Source of the DNA: Planctomycetaceae bacterium
Lineage (GTDB): Bacteria > Planctomycetota > Planctomycetia > Pirellulales > Pirellulaceae
Length of the DNA: 63,906 bases
Direction: 5' to 3'
Assembly (NCBI GenBank): GCA_021298315.1
Contig: JAJTFC010000011.1
Span: 1-63,906 of the forward strand
A program made the position numbers and the translations under genes. Positions 26,980 through 36,002 of the stretch are shown here, piece by piece. The stretch's first letter is position 1. The number at the start of each line of letters is the position of its first letter. The notes beneath the pieces are model-generated. The model saw only the letters and a program-made list of their open reading frames with translations, was not told the DNA's origin and searched no databases.

Positions 26980-26995
26980 AAGCCCCAACGGGCTT
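26980..26995 (-). terminator. Weak hairpin after the IlvD/Edd gene
   Basis: A 6-bp stem (AAGCCC / GGGCTT, CAAC loop) lies 4 bp past the IlvD/Edd stop. There is no T tract, so termination is uncertain. Confidence 0.25.
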
Positions 26996-26999
26996 ATCG

Positions 27000-28769
27000 T
27001 TAGTGATTGTGCCTTGGCACTTTGTTGCAAACATCGCGAAAGGAGCAAGCAAAGTCCAAGCATCCGCCTGTATGAAGTTGGCCAACGTTTTGGCGGTAGA
27101 GGAATTGCCAGGGCGTGGCCGTTTCGGGGGTTTGCTCGATCGAAAAGTTCTCGCGTCGTTCCCATTCCTTGGGATCGACCATCGCATCGACACGTCGTGC
27201 ATTTAGGTCGATACGAACAAGATCACCGGTTTGCAATTTGGCCAGACCGCCAAGAGCAAGAGCTTCGGGGGAAGCGTTCAGGATCGAGGGGCTTGCCGAG
27301 GTTCCGCTTTGTCGGCCATCGCCTAGGGTTGGTAATTGGCCGATCCCTTGTTGGATCCATCGATCCGGTGGGAGCATGTTGACGACTTCGCCGCTTCCTG
27401 GGAACCCCAAGGTGCCGCATCCGCGGATAACCAGAAGGGTATTTGGATCGCATTGATCTTGGATTTGATTGATTCGATCGTGGTAGTCTTCTGGGCCATC
27501 AAAGACGATGGCTTTAACCACAAACGCGTTTGGATCTGCGGGGTCTGAGAGGTACTGTTTGCGAAACTCTGGGCTGATGACGCTGGTTTTGATCAGCGCC
27601 GCATCGAAGAGGTTCCCTCGCAGTACCAAAAACCCTGCATCGACTTTGAGCGGATTTTCGATGGTGCGAATAATCGCATTGTCGGGTTTCTGGGCTTTCT
27701 CGATATTCTCTGCGATGGTCTTGCCCGTGCAGCTCATGAGCGATCCATTGAGGATACCTGCTTGCAGGAGTTCCTTCATGACCGTCGGTAGTCCGCCACT
27801 GCGGTGGAAGTCTTCGGCAAGTTGCGTGCCGGCGGGTTGGAGATTCACCAGCAGTGGAACTCGATATCCGTGGTCTTCCCAATCCTGGGTGCTGAGTTCG
27901 ATTCCGGCATGTCGAGCGATGGCGATAAAATGGGGGGGGCAATTCGTAGAGCCTCCCAGGGCCGTATTGACACGGATTGCATTGAGCATCGATTCGCGAC
28001 TGAGGATTTTCAGGGGCCGTAAATCTTCGTGCACCATTTCGACGATCCGTTTGCCAGCCGCATGGGCAGCTTGGGCACGCTCTCGATAGGGTGCTGGAAT
28101 GGCTGCCGTGGCCGGTAGGGCCAGTCCGACGGCTTCGGCCAAGCAGTTCATCGAAAGGGCTGTTCCCATGACGTTGCAGTGGCCGGGGCTGGGGGCGGAT
28201 GCAGAGAGCAGGTCCATGAACTTTTGCTGATCGATCAGCCCAGCGCTGAGTCGTCGCCTGGCTTCCCAGATGATTGAACCGGCGCCTGCAAGTTCGCCAT
28301 CGAGGTAGCTATTGAGCATCGGGCCGCAATTGAAGATCAGCGATGGCAGGTTCGTTGTGACTGCAGCCATCATTGCCGCTGGGGTCGTTTTATCGCAACC
28401 GGTAGTGAAAATAACGCCGTCGAGTGGGTAACCATGGAGAATTTCCACAAGGGCGATATACGCGAGGTTTCGATCGAGAGCTGCTGTGGGCCGACGCACG
28501 GACTCTTGGATCGGATGCATCGGGAAGACCATCGGAACGCCACCTGCGTCACGCACTCCATCGCACAATCTCGAAACGGTCTGAAGGTGGGCTCGATTGC
28601 AAGGTGCAAGGTCGTTGGCCGACTGAGCAATACCGATGATCGGTCTGCCGGCTTGGAGTTCCCCGAGGGTCATTCCGTAATTGAGGAATCGCTCTAGATA
28701 CAGGGCTGTCATCCCCGGGTTGTTTGGGTTGTCCCACCAGTGTTGGGAACGGAGTTTCAGAGGGTTCAT
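27000..28769 (-). CDS. IlvD/Edd-family dehydratase (sugar-acid or dihydroxy-acid)
   Basis: 589 residues. The Fe-S-cluster cysteines are in place: NDLAPCN, FTTGCDKTTPAAMM, and SPGHCNVMGTALSMN. The C-terminal part shows RGCGTLGFPGSGEVVNMLP and LGDGRQSGTSASPS. The family includes dihydroxy-acid dehydratase (IlvD), 6-phosphogluconate dehydratase (Edd) and pentonate dehydratases. The text (IIGIAQSANDLAPCNRAHL, the alternative start region, the RQSGTS loop) reads more like a pentonate/sugar-acid dehydratase than classical IlvD, but that is a judgement by eye. There are no branched-chain or sugar genes nearby apart from pgk downstream. Confidence 0.82.
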   Translation of the reverse strand: MNPLKLRSQHWWDNPNNPGMTALYLERFLNYGMTLGELQAGRPIIGIAQSANDLAPCNRAHLQTVSRLCDGVRDAGGVPMVFPMHPIQESVRRPTAALDRNLAYIALVEILHGYPLDGVIFTTGCDKTTPAAMMAAVTTNLPSLIFNCGPMLNSYLDGELAGAGSIIWEARRRLSAGLIDQQKFMDLLSASAPSPGHCNVMGTALSMNCLAEAVGLALPATAAIPAPYRERAQAAHAAGKRIVEMVHEDLRPLKILSRESMLNAIRVNTALGGSTNCPPHFIAIARHAGIELSTQDWEDHGYRVPLLVNLQPAGTQLAEDFHRSGGLPTVMKELLQAGILNGSLMSCTGKTIAENIEKAQKPDNAIIRTIENPLKVDAGFLVLRGNLFDAALIKTSVISPEFRKQYLSDPADPNAFVVKAIVFDGPEDYHDRINQIQDQCDPNTLLVIRGCGTLGFPGSGEVVNMLPPDRWIQQGIGQLPTLGDGRQSGTSASPSILNASPEALALGGLAKLQTGDLVRIDLNARRVDAMVDPKEWERRENFSIEQTPETATPWQFLYRQNVGQLHTGGCLDFACSFRDVCNKVPRHNH

Positions 28770-28971
28770 AACAAGGGATGTGCTGATGGCATTAGAGTGA
28801 TATTACAGAGGGGGAATGATCCGCTAAGAATCATCGCATGGCAGGCTCATTACGAAAAGAGCCAATGCTTGCCCAGGGCGATGCAAATCGGTTACGATAA
28901 CTTGATCCTCTCTTTAGTGACTGCAGCGTTGTTCGCAGATTGAAGTCTACATCAAGCCGGGAAACATTCCG

Positions 28972-31900
28972 ATGAAAAAATCTTTTCTTAACGACCCATC
29001 GATCGACCAAGGCTGGTTGCTTGGAAATCCGCAGCGGCAGTTGTCTTGGTCGCGAACGGCCTATCGGGATGAAAAGTCCTATCAACAGTTGCGCCAATTC
29101 ATCTACATGCAAATGGCCGCAACGGATTTGCTCCATGATCAAGAAGCGATGGAGCAAGTCGAATTGCCCGAGGGGCTCTTGGCCAACCTCGAAGAAAAGC
29201 ATCGGTTGGTCGCACAGATGCAACCTGCATGCGATCGGAGGATCGAAGCTTTTCTCGAAGAGCACTTCCGAGACCTTGTTCAAGACAAACCGCTGAAGTT
29301 ACCGAAGTACTCTTTGACGCTCAGCCAACATGGGATGGCCAGAGAACTGAGTCTGCCCGACGGCGGGTCTTTGTTCCAAAACGACATGGTCAGCTCTTAT
29401 CGATTGGCCAATGGTGTATTGCACAATCCCAAGGCTGATCGCAGAACTACCCAAGGGACGTTTCATGTTGCCGAAGGTGGTTTGCCTATTGCTGGAGACA
29501 AGCGTACGGTTCCCAAGCGGGTTTTCATGGAGTTGTTTCGTGCGGCGGTAAATCCACCCCCTGAGAACTTGCTCCTGCCCTTTGCGATGGAAAGAAAGAA
29601 CCAGGTTCGCACTTGGGTGTCGCTGTTGATTCGGCCACTGGTGCGTCCGAAGGTGCCGGGCTATTGCCAAGAGCAGACGATGGAGGTTCGCTTCTTTGCA
29701 CCCGCAGGTTTGGTGAGCAACCTAGACTTTGTCGAATCGATCTTTGGCAATGCCGGCGATCCCTTGTTGCCTGACAACGATGCGGCATTGGATATCGAGC
29801 ATTGGACAGGGCACACCGGGTGTGTGATTCTAGCTCCTCACTTGGTAACTTTGACCAAGAAAGAACTTGGCTTACCCCATTTCGATCAGGCGACCGAGCG
29901 TCAGCGAATCGATGGGATGTGTTGGAAGGATCCGGCCGAGAAATACAACGATGGTGTGGCATTCAAGGCGACTTGCAGGACAGCTCAAGGGGTGATTGTC
30001 ACGCTCATTGCGGATAATTACTACGGTTATTGCAAGAAAGAGGTCAAAACTCAGATTTCCTATTCGGCGAATCTTTTAGGAAACGTCGAAGAGGAGCATG
30101 CCGGTGGAACTTTGGCCTTCATCACGCATAATTTGGGGGATGAATTTCAATGGAACTCGCGCCGTTACAACGGTCGAACCATGGCGGATTTGGTTGCCGA
30201 CTATTCGGAATTCATCCAATGGCATCCCGATGGATATGGGATCGATAAACACTTTCCCAACTTGGTTTACGTACGAGAGGATGCTCGAGCGAGCATTCCC
30301 TTGCGGAGCGTCGTTTGGCAACACGACGGTGCCGAAAAACGCATACCGCTCGAACAAGGCAAGATCTATATTTCTCCGAGCGGTTACAAAGTTCAGATGG
30401 AGAAGCATCCTTGTGCACCATCCTGGCGACTCATAGGCACATCGGGTGATGGGACCGTTTGCCATAAACCCTGTACGGTCAGTGGGGGAGGCAAAAGCGA
30501 GATCAGCAAATCGCTGACCGACTACATGCAGGGTGGATCGATTTTCGTGGCGGATATCGATTCGGATTTCAATCGGCTCGATGAGATCTTTGGCAAGGAC
30601 TATTCGAATCGTTGGCGAGAGGATTCTCCAGAGAAACCCGACTACAAAGAGCATGAGAGTCGACGGGTACTGGATCCTCGTCGCTCATTGGGAAGCGTGA
30701 TCAAACTCCTGACACCTTCGAAAGAATTCACCGATGAGTACAACACTTGGCTTTCAAAGATCCCTTCGCACATCTATGCGATGGCTTTTATTATCAAGCG
30801 ATTTTACAAGGAAGAGTGGCAGGGGGATTGGCGAAGCCACTTTGGGGTCGATATCGTCAATGGCGAACCGGGCCATGAGCTCAAGTACGACAATCGCAAA
30901 CTCGTCGGTATGTATCTTAGGGTTGGTCTAGATATCACGGGACGCTGGAGGATGTACAAGCTCCGACAGGACTTCGCCGCAGCCGCAAAAATTCAGCTCG
31001 AAGACGACATCACCGCAAGCATCGTTGTGCCGGGACGCGAGCTGCCTGAGCCTTTTACGAATCGGCCCGAGAGTTTCAAGTTTGTTGCCAACTGCGAATA
31101 CCGTTTGTTCCAGCGTCCCGATGATGCGGTTCATCGTGGGCTTGATAAGCAGACCGAGCAAGACATTGCCGATGTAGGGAACTTCTTTTGCAACTTTGAA
31201 CCTTTGGACAAAACGCATGTCGAGCAAGAAGCTACCAATATCATTGAGCTCGAGCAGTACTCTGCGCCGATGCGCCAGAGGCTCGAAGGCTTCCTCGAAA
31301 GCGATTTCGATTACGTGGTCTCTTCGGCAAGTCCTCGCTTGGTCGATGGCAAACCCTCGAAGAACCCTCGTTATTTGCAAGACCGACCTGATCTGGTCTG
31401 TCCAGAAGACCGCTATATTGCGTTTCGCGGAATACAGCTTTTTAGAGGTCTCTCGGCGAATGCTCCAGTACCCATCGCGGTATCTGCGATTCTCTCGGGT
31501 CGTCGGAACAATCCGCCTGATCGGCAAGCTGGAATACGTTCCTTGGCCGTTTACAATCCTATCCATTATCAGGAACTTCCTGAATTGATGATGGACTATG
31601 TCTGTTCGCTAACGGGCAAGAGTCCTTCGACAACCGGTGCTGGTAGCGAAGGTGCTCTGACCAAGGGCCCTTTCAATGCATTGGCGATGATCCACGATCT
31701 GAATGCCACTTTGGTCAGTATGGTGCTGACGCGACTGGGGGGATTTAGTACTGCCGCAGGTCACATCGGTCCGGATATCGAAGTCGGCCACGACATCAGC
31801 ATGTTCGTCCCCGAAATTTGGTGCCGATTGCGCCCTGAGGAACGCGATCCGCATGCCATGATCCGAGATGGGATGCTCGAAGCACTAGAAGACCGCCAGC

Positions 31901-32481
31901 ACAATGGGGTTTTGGTTCCCGTAAGCCGGCTCGGCTATCGGATCACATCCCGCTTCGTTCGCCGTTACTTTGGCCGAGTCTTCGACAACCCCTTAAAGGT
32001 CTTCGATGAAAAAATCCTCTGTCCTGAAACGCAAGACCTCGACTCATTCCTCGATGGAGTGATGTACATTGCCCAAGCCCAAGAGCGAGTGGCCAAAGTT
32101 TACATCGAGGACGGGAGTATCGAAGATGCTTGTCCGCCCCTGAAAGCACTTTTGGAAATCATGGCCAATGGAACTTGGAATGGAAAAACGGCCCACGATC
32201 CAGAGTTTCGAGCCATGTTCAACCGAGAATCGGTTTTGCAAAGCGATTGGTACCAGGCTCGATTGAAGGCCAAGCAGCAGGTGGATATTCGACTGGCAAA
32301 GGCCAAACTCCAAGCCATCGAGAGTTACTGCGCTCAGGCAGATCATCTGCCTGTGATCGAGCGGCTGGGGCTCATCGAGCGACTCGATTTAGCTCGAAGC
32401 GATCTGAAGCGAATTTCGTCGCAGGAGTATCTCGAAAGCTTGAGAGGATCGATAGGTGTCGACCCTCCGTTGGCTTTGTGA
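28972..32481 (+). CDS. Large conserved protein, possible PPi-type PEP carboxykinase
   Basis: 1169 residues (about 130 kDa), soluble, with no signal or membrane helix. A Gly-rich phosphate-loop-like stretch lies at residues ~504-512 (SGGGKSEIS), followed by VADIDSDFNRLDEIFG. A second highly ordered block at ~884-900 contains STTGAGSEGALTKGP. The size and the presence of a PEPCK-like phosphate loop suggest the PPi-dependent phosphoenolpyruvate carboxykinase family (130-kDa enzymes known from Entamoeba and Propionibacterium), which interconverts oxaloacetate plus PPi with PEP, phosphate and CO2. This is recalled similarity plus size, not an alignment. It is a single gene, divergent from the IlvD/Edd gene. 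A 9-bp repeat array starts at its stop codon. Confidence 0.5.
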   Translation: MKKSFLNDPSIDQGWLLGNPQRQLSWSRTAYRDEKSYQQLRQFIYMQMAATDLLHDQEAMEQVELPEGLLANLEEKHRLVAQMQPACDRRIEAFLEEHFRDLVQDKPLKLPKYSLTLSQHGMARELSLPDGGSLFQNDMVSSYRLANGVLHNPKADRRTTQGTFHVAEGGLPIAGDKRTVPKRVFMELFRAAVNPPPENLLLPFAMERKNQVRTWVSLLIRPLVRPKVPGYCQEQTMEVRFFAPAGLVSNLDFVESIFGNAGDPLLPDNDAALDIEHWTGHTGCVILAPHLVTLTKKELGLPHFDQATERQRIDGMCWKDPAEKYNDGVAFKATCRTAQGVIVTLIADNYYGYCKKEVKTQISYSANLLGNVEEEHAGGTLAFITHNLGDEFQWNSRRYNGRTMADLVADYSEFIQWHPDGYGIDKHFPNLVYVREDARASIPLRSVVWQHDGAEKRIPLEQGKIYISPSGYKVQMEKHPCAPSWRLIGTSGDGTVCHKPCTVSGGGKSEISKSLTDYMQGGSIFVADIDSDFNRLDEIFGKDYSNRWREDSPEKPDYKEHESRRVLDPRRSLGSVIKLLTPSKEFTDEYNTWLSKIPSHIYAMAFIIKRFYKEEWQGDWRSHFGVDIVNGEPGHELKYDNRKLVGMYLRVGLDITGRWRMYKLRQDFAAAAKIQLEDDITASIVVPGRELPEPFTNRPESFKFVANCEYRLFQRPDDAVHRGLDKQTEQDIADVGNFFCNFEPLDKTHVEQEATNIIELEQYSAPMRQRLEGFLESDFDYVVSSASPRLVDGKPSKNPRYLQDRPDLVCPEDRYIAFRGIQLFRGLSANAPVPIAVSAILSGRRNNPPDRQAGIRSLAVYNPIHYQELPELMMDYVCSLTGKSPSTTGAGSEGALTKGPFNALAMIHDLNATLVSMVLTRLGGFSTAAGHIGPDIEVGHDISMFVPEIWCRLRPEERDPHAMIRDGMLEALEDRQHNGVLVPVSRLGYRITSRFVRRYFGRVFDNPLKVFDEKILCPETQDLDSFLDGVMYIAQAQERVAKVYIEDGSIEDACPPLKALLEIMANGTWNGKTAHDPEFRAMFNRESVLQSDWYQARLKAKQQVDIRLAKAKLQAIESYCAQADHLPVIERLGLIERLDLARSDLKRISSQEYLESLRGSIGVDPPLAL

Positions 32482-32520
32482 TCGGACAGATCGGACAGAT
32501 CAGACGGATCGGACGGATCA
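32481..32520 (+). repeat. 9-bp tandem repeat, ~4.5 copies
   Basis: Units GATCGGACA, GATCGGACA, GATCAGACG and GATCGGACG begin at the last stop-codon region of the upstream gene and run up to the 3' end of tadA. Read in reverse it is the same family as the array at 8008-8061. Confidence 0.9.
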
Positions 32521-33045
32521 TTTTTTGCCGAGCTTACGCTTGCGGTCGAAGAACTCCGTCAAGACTCGACCGCATTCGGGGGCAAGCACATTACCGAGGG
32601 TCTCGCAGCGGTGATTCAGGCGCGAGTCGCTTAGGATTTGATACAGCGAGACGACTGCACCGGCTTTGGGATCCACTGCACCAAAAACGACTCGTGGGAT
32701 GCGACTTTGAAGAATTGCCCCTGCGCACATAGGGCAGGGTTCTAAGGTCACGTAGAGGGTGCAATCGAGCAGTCGCCAGGAATTCAGATGGGAGGCTGCT
32801 TGGGTGATAGCGATCATTTCGGCATGGGCTGTCGGATCGGCCAGTTGTTCGCGTTGGTTATACGCACCTGCGATGATTTTGTTACCCAGTACGACGATGG
32901 CCCCAACGGGAACTTCGTCTTGCTCAGAGGCCGTCCGTGCAAGCTGCAGGGCCTGACGCATAAAGTGCTCGTCCCCAAGTGGTTCGAGACCTTCTTGGGC
33001 CAGCCATGATTCATCGTCGAAATCATCCGATTGGTAAGGGGTCAT
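32518..33045 (-). CDS. tadA: tRNA-specific adenosine deaminase TadA
   Basis: 175 residues from ATG 33045 (MTPYQSDD). This start overlaps the upstream stop by 4 bp (ATGA), so a longer frame from 33135 is rejected. The zinc site is complete: HAE in [10 protein letters not shown] and [15 protein letters not shown] and the catalytic Glu are as in TadA, which edits A34 to inosine in tRNA-Arg(ACG). It is the second gene of a two-gene unit with the repeat protein. Confidence 0.93.
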   Translation of the reverse strand: MTPYQSDDFDDESWLAQEGLEPLGDEHFMRQALQLARTASEQDEVPVGAIVVLGNKIIAGAYNQREQLADPTAHAEMIAITQAASHLNSWRLLDCTLYVTLEPCPMCAGAILQSRIPRVVFGAVDPKAGAVVSLYQILSDSRLNHRCETLGNVLAPECGRVLTEFFDRKRKLGKK

Positions 33046-34364
33046 GGCCGAGCTTTCTTCCAGGCTCCCAAGCGTGCTTCTCGGATCGATTCCGAGCCGA
33101 CAGGCAATGCAATCGAGTTTGGAACGTAGCCCCAAAGTACCGATTGCCGAAGGGACCGGAAGTGATCGCGGTAGTCGATATCAGCGATCTGCATGCAGGC
33201 CAGCAGAGCGACATCCCGAAGCTCGACGGTGGCCAACGGTCGTTGGGCATTTGGATTATTACCTGGATTGTTTGGCTGATTTGGCCCTTGGCCATTGGGT
33301 GGAAATTGCGGCGGCATAGCGCCAGGAAAGTTAAGGCTGACGAGTTCCTCGCAGACTTCTTCATTGTCGAGCCATTTTTCGAGCAAGGGGATGTCTTCGG
33401 GTTTTCCGAAACGAAAGAAGACTTGAAAGGCTTTGAGTAAATCCTTTGGATCCTGCTGGTCGTTTGACGGTGAACGAGCATCCGGTGCTTGGAGCATACG
33501 CATTGCCAACGACCTGGCTGTTGATAGATTGGCTTCGAGCATGATCTGAAGAGCGATTGTTTGTTCGTAGCTACCTTCGATGTTTTGGCCCCAGATTTCC
33601 ACCATGCTTTCGATCGCGCGTTTGCCTTGCGGATCTCGGAGGGCTTGGTTGTAAGGTGCACGAAGAAGTACGCGGAGGGACATCGCAGCGAGGTTGGCTT
33701 TGTATTCATCGCTGGTGCTCGCTATGCAACTGCAGTAAAGAAGCACGAGGCCATCGATTTTGTCTGGTTCGTTGCGGCCCATTTCCTGCTGTTGGATGCC
33801 ACGGACGATACCAAGCCCAAACTCGGCTGCTTGCTTGGGGTCGTCGAGCGGTTGCTCGACAAGCATTGGATAGCGATCGTAGAGTTGCAAGAAGAGACGT
33901 TTTGACGTGCGGTTTGAACCGGCTACCTTGGCAAAACTTGACCAACCTTTCAGGCCATGGTCTTTTTCGATGTCGGTTTCCCTTAAAAAGACCTGGACGA
34001 TCTGACTTTGCCGCTCTGCCTTGAGTTTGGCCACGACGCTCGAGAGTCTTACGATAATCTCTGGGTCGGTGCTCGAAGCCAGGAGTTCCTTGAGGAGTTC
34101 AAGTTGTTGGTTTGAAAGGTTACTGAGTTTGGCGGTGGCTTGATCGCGGACCTCGAATTGGCGATCTCCAAGATCCTCAACCCACCTTCGAATGATGCTC
34201 GGATCCGGATCGCTCACGGGGGCTTGGGCCAAGGCACTTGGCAAGGCCAGTTCGGCACAGGCCACAGCAGCGCAGAATCCAATGCAGATCTCCAGCAGGG
34301 TAACGGCCCAGGCTCGAAGTCCCAAAGGGGATGAGGATTTGCTCGATGGCTCTTGCAATGGCAT
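33042..34364 (-). CDS. Secreted repeat (HEAT-like) protein
   Basis: 440 residues from ATG 34364 (MPLQEPSSK), which places a signal/anchor helix at ~residues 18-45 ending LPSALAQA. A longer frame from 34436 adds 24 residues. The mature N terminus ([27 protein letters not shown]) reads like the HEAT-type repeat opening common in planctomycete secreted proteins, and the rest is alpha-helical. A short Pro/Asn/Gly linker ([17 protein letters not shown]) precedes the C-terminal ~60 residues. The function is unknown. It is translationally coupled to tadA. Confidence 0.65.
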   Translation of the reverse strand: MPLQEPSSKSSSPLGLRAWAVTLLEICIGFCAAVACAELALPSALAQAPVSDPDPSIIRRWVEDLGDRQFEVRDQATAKLSNLSNQQLELLKELLASSTDPEIIVRLSSVVAKLKAERQSQIVQVFLRETDIEKDHGLKGWSSFAKVAGSNRTSKRLFLQLYDRYPMLVEQPLDDPKQAAEFGLGIVRGIQQQEMGRNEPDKIDGLVLLYCSCIASTSDEYKANLAAMSLRVLLRAPYNQALRDPQGKRAIESMVEIWGQNIEGSYEQTIALQIMLEANLSTARSLAMRMLQAPDARSPSNDQQDPKDLLKAFQVFFRFGKPEDIPLLEKWLDNEEVCEELVSLNFPGAMPPQFPPNGQGPNQPNNPGNNPNAQRPLATVELRDVALLACMQIADIDYRDHFRSLRQSVLWGYVPNSIALPVGSESIREARLGAWKKARP

Positions 34365-35174
34365 AAAGTCTTCGCTTCGGAGGGTAGGGGGGTGGAACGC
34401 TTCTAAAAACCCCCATTTTGGTAGATCGTTGGACAACCAATAAAAGAAGGATAACGGGAGTTTTCTGCGAGAAGGGGTGGGCTTTGAAGGTTTTTTGAAA
34501 AAATCGGCTCACACCCCGAACCTTTGATTTTTTTTGTTGTCTTGCCATGTATCCCGATGCCGAAACCGTATCGCATCGGAAATTTGGTTGTTTTTTCGAT
34601 TTCGTCGGCTAACATCCGCTTCGCTCTACGTTATAGATAGTGTTGGAGCAGTTGGGAGCTCATCGGAGAGCGACCTACCTTTTTCACCCATCTCATGCTG
34701 CGCCAAACAGGTGCGGGAGGATGTCATGCGTTTACTTACCAGTGCCAAGCGATGGATTAGCGTTTTTGCCAATGCGCAAGATTCCGCAGTCATCAATGCA
34801 CGGAACGTCATGAACCTCCTGATGACCTATCTCGAGACGCAGGAGGGAAGGATGACGTCACTCGGCAGAACAGGCAAACCCTGTTACGCACCCATACAGC
34901 AGGTGTTAAGCACAGGCAGTAGCCCGGATCGCTTGGCGATCCGCTCGCGGTAACGACGTCACATCCTTTTTTTGAATTACGAATCTTCGATCCCAAACAA
35001 TGGGTGCCCAACGTTGGGCCTTAGATTCGAGCAATCCCTCAAACCCTTGGCACTTGATCCCTTTTTGGGCCATCCTCTAGACGCAACCTACGTCTAGTTG
35101 CATGGTCTCCAGGAAGTCGATCGCTTGAGTTCGAAAGAACTGCAAGTTGGTGTTGCATTACGGAGCATGAGACC
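34365..35174. other. Long intergenic region upstream of the ECF sigma gene
   Basis: About 810 bp. It contains one weak small frame (34725-34953), a perfect 7-bp hairpin (GGATCGC-TTG-GCGATCC, 34926-34942), a 7-bp inverted repeat (CTAGACG / CGTCTAG, 35077-35097) and the structured sigma leader. No tRNA or known RNA family was recognised. Confidence 0.55.
34725..34953 (+). CDS. Possible small protein
   Basis: A 75-codon frame starting MRLLTSAKRWISVF, with GGGAGG about 9 bp before the ATG. Its first half has a plausible amphipathic composition; its last part runs through a hairpin (34926-34942) and looks non-coding. No family is recognised. It may be a leader peptide or chance. Confidence 0.25.
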
Positions 35175-35177
35175 ATG
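35101..35177 (+). promoter_or_regulatory. Structured leader that could hide the sigma-factor start codon
   Basis: CATGGTCTC (35101-35109) is perfectly complementary to GAGACCATG (35169-35177), which contains the ATG of the sigma gene. Inside this closing stem lies a second hairpin, CTTGAGTTC-GAAA-GAACTGCAAG (35124-35146), with a GAAA tetraloop and one bulge. Together they could form a two-stem RNA blocking initiation. No Shine-Dalgarno was seen. Confidence 0.4.
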
Positions 35178-35750
35178 GCCCAAATAAGCCAAATCGATTA
35201 CAGCGTATCGAGCGACGCTCAGTTGGTCGCCGCTGCATTGGCAGGGGACCGCGATGCGTTCGGTGAATTGTTTCAACGGCACGAAAAGCAAGTTTTCGCA
35301 GTCGCTTACCGTCGGTTAAGCGACCGGGACGAAGCCGATGAATTGGTTCAAGATGTCTTCATCCAAGCTTGGAGAAAGTTAGGGCAATTGAGCCAAGCAG
35401 AAGCTTTCGCAGGATGGTTGCGTCAGATCACGGTCCGCATGGCGATCAATCGGGGAACTCGGCGAGCCAAGTTGTCTTTCATCGATCAGGAGATCTTGGA
35501 AGCGAAGGCTCAAACGGGTCAGGACGCTGAGAGCACTTTGGTTCGTGAAGAAACTCGCAAGCGATTGCATGAGCAGTTGGCGCAGTTAAAGGAACTTGAC
35601 CGAGCTACCTTGGTCGCCTACTACATCGAAGAACAAAGCATGATCCAGATGGCCGAAAACTTCGGTGCACCGGTCGGAACGATCAAGCGACGTTTGCATA
35701 CCGCGCGGCAACGCTTGGCAGAAGTCTGCCAGGACTTGGCTGCCTGCTGA
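35175..35750 (+). CDS. ECF RNA polymerase sigma factor
   Basis: 191 residues. The sigma2 region holds AYRRLSDRDEADELVQDVFIQAWRKL, and sigma4 holds a TLVAYYIEEQSMIQMAENFGAPVGTIKRRLHTARQRL helix-turn-helix. It is a typical extracytoplasmic-function sigma factor that would redirect RNA polymerase to an unknown regulon. No anti-sigma gene is adjacent; a stem-loop and a gap follow. Control may be at translation through the leader described separately. Confidence 0.9.
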   Translation: MAQISQIDYSVSSDAQLVAAALAGDRDAFGELFQRHEKQVFAVAYRRLSDRDEADELVQDVFIQAWRKLGQLSQAEAFAGWLRQITVRMAINRGTRRAKLSFIDQEILEAKAQTGQDAESTLVREETRKRLHEQLAQLKELDRATLVAYYIEEQSMIQMAENFGAPVGTIKRRLHTARQRLAEVCQDLAAC

Positions 35751-35773
35751 TTCGATCTAGAAACTTTCAATAA

Positions 35774-35802
35774 GGCTCACAGGGCATCTTGCCCTGTGAG
35801 CC
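35774..35802 (+). terminator. Stem-loop downstream of the ECF sigma gene
   Basis: A perfect 12-bp stem (GGCTCACAGGGC / GCCCTGTGAGCC) has a 5-base loop, 24 bp past the stop. There is no T tract, so it may instead protect the 3' end or be a repeat. Confidence 0.5.
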
Positions 35803-35807
35803 TAAGA

Positions 35808-35828
35808 CCGTAGGGTACGTGAAGCGGT
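35808..35828 (-). repeat. 21-bp dispersed motif, copy B
   Basis: The reverse complement matches 68-88 at 20 of 21 positions. It lies just after the hairpin at 35774-35802. Confidence 0.4.
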
Positions 35829-36002
35829 CCTGGTACTTATTGCCTGGACCGTCATCGCTTATCCCTGTCCATCATTTCTCAGACCTCTGGGGTGGCAATT
35901 GACCGCGCAACGTACCATGGATCTAGGCTGCTAGCGCTGCCTTGGCTTCTAGCCGAAAAAGTACCAGAGAACTTCTTAGGTCCATATTGATGAAGGGGAC
36001 CG

